Source: Thiopontia sp964647745 (GTDB lineage: Bacteria; Pseudomonadota; Gammaproteobacteria; GCF-002020875). From it: DNA of 9,833 bases. Where the stretch lies: contig CAZYJG010000055.1 in assembly GCA_964647745.1 (NCBI GenBank), forward strand, positions 1 through 9,833, in the 5' to 3' direction. The position numbers and the translations under genes are program-made. Positions 5,719 to 9,833 of this stretch are shown piece by piece. The first letter of the stretch is position 1. Each line of letters starts with the position of its first letter. The notes beneath the pieces are model-generated. The model had not been told where the DNA came from, searched no databases, and was given only the letters and a program-made list of their open reading frames with translations.

Positions 5719-7060
5719 GGGGTTGCCGGGGCGCCGCCGCTTCCTTCAGGTTGCAGGCTCCCTTCCCCTGTTGGGGATGGTTCCCGCCCGAGCCGATGGC
5801 GCCGTCTCGATTTACGGGATTCGCCTCTGGCCTGCACCGGACCATACCCGTATCGTTCTCGACCTGGATCGGGAGGTTGAGTACAAGTTGAGCAGAAGCG
5901 GGAACCCCGGAAAGATCAGACTCACTCTCAACAGGGCAGAGCCCATTCTCTCCCTGGATGCAGTGGTCAGGGAGGACCCTCGTCTCAAGTCGGTCAGAAC
6001 CCGCTTTGCAGGGGATGGTTCCCGCTTTGTGGTTGAATTCCTGTTGCGCAAGGGGGTTGAGGCACGCTCGTTCCTGCTCCCCCCCAATGAGAGTTATGGC
6101 CACCGTCTGGTGCTGGATCTTCACAATCTGGAACAGGAGCCCGTTGAGCAGGCGAAGCCGGCAGCGAGACAGCGCCTGCTAACCATTGCAATTGATGCGG
6201 GTCATGGGGGGGAGGACCCCGGTGCGGTGGGGCACAAGGGGACCAGGGAGAAGGGGATTGTGCTTGCCATTGCACGCCGTCTTGAGAAGCTGGTGCAGCA
6301 TGAGCCGGGGATGCGTGCGGTCATGATCCGCAAGGGGGATTACTATGTCAGTCTGGGTGGGCGTGTGCGCAAGGCGAGAAAGAGCAAGGCGGATCTGTTG
6401 ATTTCGATCCATGCGGATGGTTTCAAGAAGCGTTCAGCCCGGGGTGCCTCGGTCTTTGTCCTCTCCGACAGACGCGCCTCTTCCGAGATGGCGCGCTGGC
6501 TGGCCCGGCGTGAGAATCGGGCCGACCGTATCGGTGGGGTCGACGAAGGGCGGGAGTCGCGCTCCGTCTCCTATGCGTTGAGAGATATGGAGCGCAGTGC
6601 AAATCAGAAGGTGAGCCTTGAGCTGGCAGATATCGTGCTCAAGGAGATGAAGAAGGTTGCAAGGCTGCATGGCAACCAGGTCCACAGGGGCAGTTTTGCA
6701 GTCTTGAAGGCACCGGACTTTCCCTCCATGCTGGTGGAGACCGGATTTATCACCAACCCGGGAGAGGAGAAGAAGTTGCGCACTGCAGCACACCAGCAGA
6801 AGCTGGCAAATGCGATGATGAATGGAGTCCGCCAGTTTGCGCTGCGCCATCCGGTAATACAATCAACCCCCTCCCAAACTGCTGCTCCCAAAAGTGGCGG
6901 GACCAGGCAGCCCTCCAGAAAGAGATATTACAGGGTGAAGCGGGGGGATACCCTGACCTCGATCTCAAGAGAGAGCGGCGTCTCACTCAATAACCTGCGC
7001 AAGCTCAATCCGGGGAGTGGGGATCTTCTGAAGATTGGGGAGAGACTGAGGATTCATTGA
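5711..7060 (+). CDS. N-acetylmuramoyl-L-alanine amidase, AmiC/AmiB type, with Tat signal, AMIN and LysM domains
   Basis: Periplasmic zinc amidase that removes stem peptides from murein and splits septal wall during cell separation. Of 449 residues, 1-29 form a twin-arginine signal (RRRFLQVAG at 8-16, then a hydrophobic stretch and an ARA cleavage site before Asp29). An AMIN domain follows (about 33-140), which in this family targets the septum. Then comes an Amidase_3 domain (about 158-378) with zinc ligands H165 (DAGHGG), E180 (TREKG) and H234 (SIHAD) and catalytic E343 (LVETGFITN). A polar linker (380-404) leads to one C-terminal LysM (406-449, YYRVKRGDTLTSIS). Position between tsaE and mutL and the LysM match E. 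coli amiB, but the Tat signal recalls AmiA/AmiC. The gene overlaps tsaE by 8 bp and mutL by one base. The symbol is left open because of this mixed character. Confidence 0.95.
   Translation: MDRGLPGRRRFLQVAGSLPLLGMVPARADGAVSIYGIRLWPAPDHTRIVLDLDREVEYKLSRSGNPGKIRLTLNRAEPILSLDAVVREDPRLKSVRTRFAGDGSRFVVEFLLRKGVEARSFLLPPNESYGHRLVLDLHNLEQEPVEQAKPAARQRLLTIAIDAGHGGEDPGAVGHKGTREKGIVLAIARRLEKLVQHEPGMRAVMIRKGDYYVSLGGRVRKARKSKADLLISIHADGFKKRSARGASVFVLSDRRASSEMARWLARRENRADRIGGVDEGRESRSVSYALRDMERSANQKVSLELADIVLKEMKKVARLHGNQVHRGSFAVLKAPDFPSMLVETGFITNPGEEKKLRTAAHQQKLANAMMNGVRQFALRHPVIQSTPSQTAAPKSGGTRQPSRKRYYRVKRGDTLTSISRESGVSLNNLRKLNPGSGDLLKIGERLRIH
7048..7051 (+). promoter_or_regulatory. Ribosome binding site of mutL
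   Basis: GAGG lies 8 nt before the ATG at 7060, inside the last codons of the amidase gene. It favours 7060 over the adjacent in-frame TTG at 7057 and supports stop-start coupling at the TGATG junction. Confidence 0.55.
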
Positions 7061-8922
7061 TGGGGACGAAGCAGGGAAGAATTCAAAAACTCACCAGTCA
7101 GCTCTCCAACCAGATTGCGGCGGGAGAGGTGGTGGAGCGCCCTGCCTCGGTGCTCAAGGAGCTGCTGGAGAATAGTATTGATGCAGGGGCAACCCGAATC
7201 TGGATTGATATCGAGGAGGGTGGAGGCAAACTGGTTCGGGTCAGGGATAACGGGCTCGGCATCCTTCGGCAGGATCTGGAACTGGCCCTTGATCGACATG
7301 CCACCAGCAAGATTGTCAGTGTAGAGGATCTGGGGCGGATCACCACGCTCGGTTTTCGTGGCGAGGCACTCCCCAGTATTGCATCGGTATCGAGGCTGCA
7401 GCTGGTCTCCCGATCCGCCGGAGAGGAACAGGGGTGGAGACTCTTCAGCGATGGCGGGGTGGAACTCCAGCCGCCGCAACCGGATCCCCACCCGCAGGGG
7501 ACCACAGTCGAGGTGCGGGATCTCTTTTTCAATACCCCGGCGCGCAAGAAGTTCATGCGTGCCGAGAGGACGGAGTTTCGCCATATTGAGGATGTGGTGC
7601 GCAGGATGGTACTTGCGCACCCCGAGGTCATGCTGGTTCTCAGCCACAATGGAAGGGTGGTTCGTGACTATCCGGCCGGAGCGGGGCAGCAGGAGTGGGA
7701 GCGCCGGATTGAGGCGGTGCTGGGGGGGGAGTTCATGGCGCATGCCCTCTATCTGCAGAGTGAAAATCCCGGACTCGGCCTCAGTGGGTGGATCGCACAG
7801 CCCGCTGCATCACGCAGTCAGCCAGACCAGCAGTTCTTTTTTGTCAATGGAAGGATGATCAGGGACAAGGTGGTGACCCATGCGCTTCGTCAGGCCTATC
7901 AGGACGTTCTCTTTCATGGCCGCCATCCCGCCTATCTGCTCTTTCTGGAGATGGATCCGGAGATGGTGGATGTCAATGTCCACCCCACCAAGCATGAGGT
8001 CCGTTTTCGTGAGAGCCGTCAGGTGCATGGCTTTCTCTCAAGGAGTGTCCGGGATGCGCTGGCTGCGGATCGACCTGGAGCGGATGCTGCCCCGGAGGTG
8101 GTTGATCGGGAGACGGGTGAGATTCGGGAGTCACCCGTTGCCCAACCCTCTGCTGCGGGTCGGGTGGCAGATGAGGCTGCGGATAGGGGGCAGTGGGTTG
8201 ATATGCCGCAGGGGAGTCGCCCCCTCGATCTGGGCGCCGCTCTCGGAGGCAGGGTCGCAGAGCCACGCTCCTCGCCATACCATCAACAACCCGTCTCGCA
8301 ATACGGGGGAGAGATGGACCCCTCAGAGGAGAGTGGAGAGTTGCCGTTGGGGCATGCGTTGGCCCAGATCCACGGGATCTATATTCTTGCCGAGAACCGC
8401 CAGGGGCTGGTGCTGGTGGATATGCATGCCGCCCATGAGCGGATCACCTATGAGCGACTGAAGCGCAGTCTGGAGGGGGAGGGGGTCCGTTCCCAGCGTC
8501 TTCTGGTTCCGGTCACCCTTGCGGTGAGTGAGAGGGAGGCGGAGATTGTGGAGCAGATGCAGCCCCTGTTTGGGGAGATGGGGCTAGCGCTTGACCGTTC
8601 CGGCCCACTCTCGGTTGTGGTGCGTGAGGTTCCGGCGCTGCTCTCCAATGCAGATATCGGTCAGCTTGCCAGGGATCTGCTGGCAGATCTGTTGGAGTAT
8701 GAGAGCAGTGAGCGCATTCGTGAAGAGATCAATGAGGTGCTGGCAACCATCGCCTGCCATGGTTCGGTGCGTGCAGGCCGGCAGCTGACCCTGCCGGAGA
8801 TGGATGCACTGCTGAGAGACATGGAGCAGACCGAGCGCAGTGGCCAGTGCAACCATGGCAGACCGACCTGGAGACAGCTGACACTGACAGAGCTGGATGG
8901 ACTCTTCCTTCGTGGACAGTAG
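7060..8922 (+). CDS. mutL: DNA mismatch repair protein MutL
   Basis: GHKL ATPase that links MutS mismatch recognition to downstream incision. In the 620-aa product the N-terminal ATPase has E34 and N38 (KELLENSIDAG), DNG (63-65), TSK (82-84), GFRGEAL (98-104) and the HPTKHEVRF loop with K311. A variable linker spans about 340-425. The C-terminal dimerisation domain (about 430-620) contains DMHAAHERITYE (454-465), QRLLVP (479-484, a QxLLxP-type beta-clamp motif), ACHGSVRAG (565-573) and CNHGRP (597-602). These match the endonuclease-type MutL motif set, unlike E. coli MutL. The ATG at 7060 shares its A with the amidase stop and has GAGG 8 nt upstream; the preceding in-frame TTG at 7057 is less likely. 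The miaA start follows the stop by 4 bp. Confidence 0.98.
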   Translation: MGTKQGRIQKLTSQLSNQIAAGEVVERPASVLKELLENSIDAGATRIWIDIEEGGGKLVRVRDNGLGILRQDLELALDRHATSKIVSVEDLGRITTLGFRGEALPSIASVSRLQLVSRSAGEEQGWRLFSDGGVELQPPQPDPHPQGTTVEVRDLFFNTPARKKFMRAERTEFRHIEDVVRRMVLAHPEVMLVLSHNGRVVRDYPAGAGQQEWERRIEAVLGGEFMAHALYLQSENPGLGLSGWIAQPAASRSQPDQQFFFVNGRMIRDKVVTHALRQAYQDVLFHGRHPAYLLFLEMDPEMVDVNVHPTKHEVRFRESRQVHGFLSRSVRDALAADRPGADAAPEVVDRETGEIRESPVAQPSAAGRVADEAADRGQWVDMPQGSRPLDLGAALGGRVAEPRSSPYHQQPVSQYGGEMDPSEESGELPLGHALAQIHGIYILAENRQGLVLVDMHAAHERITYERLKRSLEGEGVRSQRLLVPVTLAVSEREAEIVEQMQPLFGEMGLALDRSGPLSVVVREVPALLSNADIGQLARDLLADLLEYESSERIREEINEVLATIACHGSVRAGRQLTLPEMDALLRDMEQTERSGQCNHGRPTWRQLTLTELDGLFLRGQ

Positions 8923-8926
8923 TGCA

Positions 8927-9833
8927 ATGAGAGAGCGTGTTGACCCCTCGAGGGGGAAGCTGCTTTTTCTGGCTGGCCCGACAGCGGCCGGAAAGACCGC
9001 TCTTGCGGTGGAGATGGTGGAGCGCTTCCCCTGTGAGATTATCAGCGTCGACTCTGCACTGGTCTATCGCGGGATGGATATCGGTACAGCCAAGCCGGAT
9101 GCAGAGACCCTGAGGCGAGCCCCGCACCGACTGATCGATATTCTGGATCCTGCAGAACCCTACTCTGCCGCCCGTTTCAGGAGTGATGCACTGAGGGAGA
9201 TTGCGGATATTCGGGGCAGGGGAAAGATTCCGCTGTTGGTGGGTGGAACCATGCTCTATTTTCGCGCCCTTCAGTTTGGCCTCTCCAGACTCCCGGAATC
9301 CGACAGGGAGATTCGGTCAGAGCTTGAGGAACGGTTCCATAACAACGGGCTGGAGTCACTTTATGATGAACTTTGTAATGTGGATCCGGTTGCCGCAGGG
9401 CGCATCAACCGCAATGATCCACAGAGAATCATGCGAGCACTGGAGGTGTACGAGATCTCCGGGGTGCCCATGAGCCAGCTTCAACAGCAGGAGCAGGCAC
9501 CCCCACTGCCGCCTGAATCAATCCATATGGTTGCGATTGCGCCACAGGAGCGTTCCATCCTCCATCAGCGAATCGAGCAACGTCTGCTGGCGATGGTGGA
9601 GCAGGGGTTGATTGAGGAGGTGGTGCAGCTGAAGAGGCGTGGCGATCTCTCGCTCAATACCCCCTCCATGCGCGCTGTGGGCTATCGACAGGTCTGGGAG
9701 TACCTTGATGGCAAGCTGGGTCGAGAGGAGATGGTGGAGCGTGCAGTTGTGGCTACCCGTCAACTGGCCAAGAGACAGCTTACCTGGCTTCGCAACTGGC
9801 CCTCAGCGGTAGAGTGGCTGGAGCCTGGAGAGC
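8927..9833 (+). CDS. miaA: tRNA dimethylallyltransferase MiaA, 3' partial
   Basis: MiaA transfers a dimethylallyl group to N6 of A37 in tRNAs reading UNN codons (i6A). Translation from the ATG at 8927 gives 302 residues before the window ends without a stop; E. coli MiaA has 316, so roughly 10-20 residues are missing. Motifs: P-loop GPTAAGKT (17-24), IISVDSALVYRGMDIGTAKP (38-57) with D42, LVGGTMLYFRAL (104-115), NDPQRIMRALEV (163-174), VGYRQVW (251-257) and TRQLAKRQLTWLR (277-289). It lies 4 bp after the mutL stop and lacks a clear Shine-Dalgarno. An in-frame GTG at 8912 would add MDSSA and overlap mutL by 11 bp. It probably belongs to the tsaE-amidase-mutL operon, with hfq expected next. Confidence 0.97.
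   Translation, partial: MRERVDPSRGKLLFLAGPTAAGKTALAVEMVERFPCEIISVDSALVYRGMDIGTAKPDAETLRRAPHRLIDILDPAEPYSAARFRSDALREIADIRGRGKIPLLVGGTMLYFRALQFGLSRLPESDREIRSELEERFHNNGLESLYDELCNVDPVAAGRINRNDPQRIMRALEVYEISGVPMSQLQQQEQAPPLPPESIHMVAIAPQERSILHQRIEQRLLAMVEQGLIEEVVQLKRRGDLSLNTPSMRAVGYRQVWEYLDGKLGREEMVERAVVATRQLAKRQLTWLRNWPSAVEWLEPGE

Noticed and set aside
7054..7743. Minus-strand open frame of 229 aa opposite mutL
   Set aside because: Antisense to the highly conserved MutL ATPase domain; composition and lack of motifs indicate a shadow frame. Other long frames opposite mutL and the amidase are the same.
1..9833. Search by eye for CRISPR arrays, tRNA/rRNA genes, insertion sequences, phage genes or a defence or biosynthetic system
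   Set aside because: No regularly spaced repeats, structured RNA signatures, transposase or integrase motifs were seen; essentially all sequence is explained by conserved housekeeping genes.

Overview
The window looks like ordinary housekeeping chromosome from a gammaproteobacterium. The evidence is gene order and close protein resemblance: ybaB-recR, then rsgA / orn / queG / tsaE / amidase / mutL / miaA, which is a classical gammaproteobacterial neighbourhood. A lineage among the sulfur-oxidising or Chromatiales-like groups seems plausible from the small cytochrome c and the STE24-type peptidase lying between rsgA and orn, but that placement is a low-confidence inference. A run of exactly 100 N shows that this is a scaffolded draft assembly.

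Layout: (1) 1-900, plus strand: the 3' part of ybaB, cut by the window edge, then recR; dnaX is expected just upstream. (2) 894-3430, minus strand: an M48 metallopeptidase, a small monohaem cytochrome c and rsgA, tightly spaced in that transcriptional order and probably one operon; rsgA converges on recR with a 7-bp overlap. (3) 3461-4042, plus strand: orn, divergent from the peptidase gene and converging on queG with a 14-bp overlap. (4) 4029-5102, minus strand: queG. (5) 5103-5274: a short divergent region, ten codons that look like the start of nnrD/yjeF, and the assembly gap. (6) 5275-9833, plus strand: tsaE (5' end lost in the gap), a Tat-type N-acetylmuramoyl-L-alanine amidase, mutL and miaA (3' end off the window), overlapping or separated by a few bases and so probably one operon; hfq and hflX are expected next.

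Functionally the window mixes DNA repair (recR, mutL, perhaps ybaB), tRNA modification (queG, tsaE, miaA), RNA turnover and ribosome assembly (orn, rsgA), septal wall splitting (amidase) and membrane proteolysis. Queuosine, t6A and i6A tRNA modification genes therefore sit within about 6 kb.

No RNA genes, mobile elements, CRISPR arrays or evidently novel multi-gene system were found. Apart from the gap, non-coding stretches are all under about 50 bp. The points worth a second look are the probable hidden nnrD gene in the gap (with a rival reading in which the gap is nearly empty), the Tat signal joined to a LysM-bearing amidase, a nuclease-type MutL with a variant motif, start-site questions for queG and the M48 peptidase, and the placement of the cytochrome/peptidase pair.
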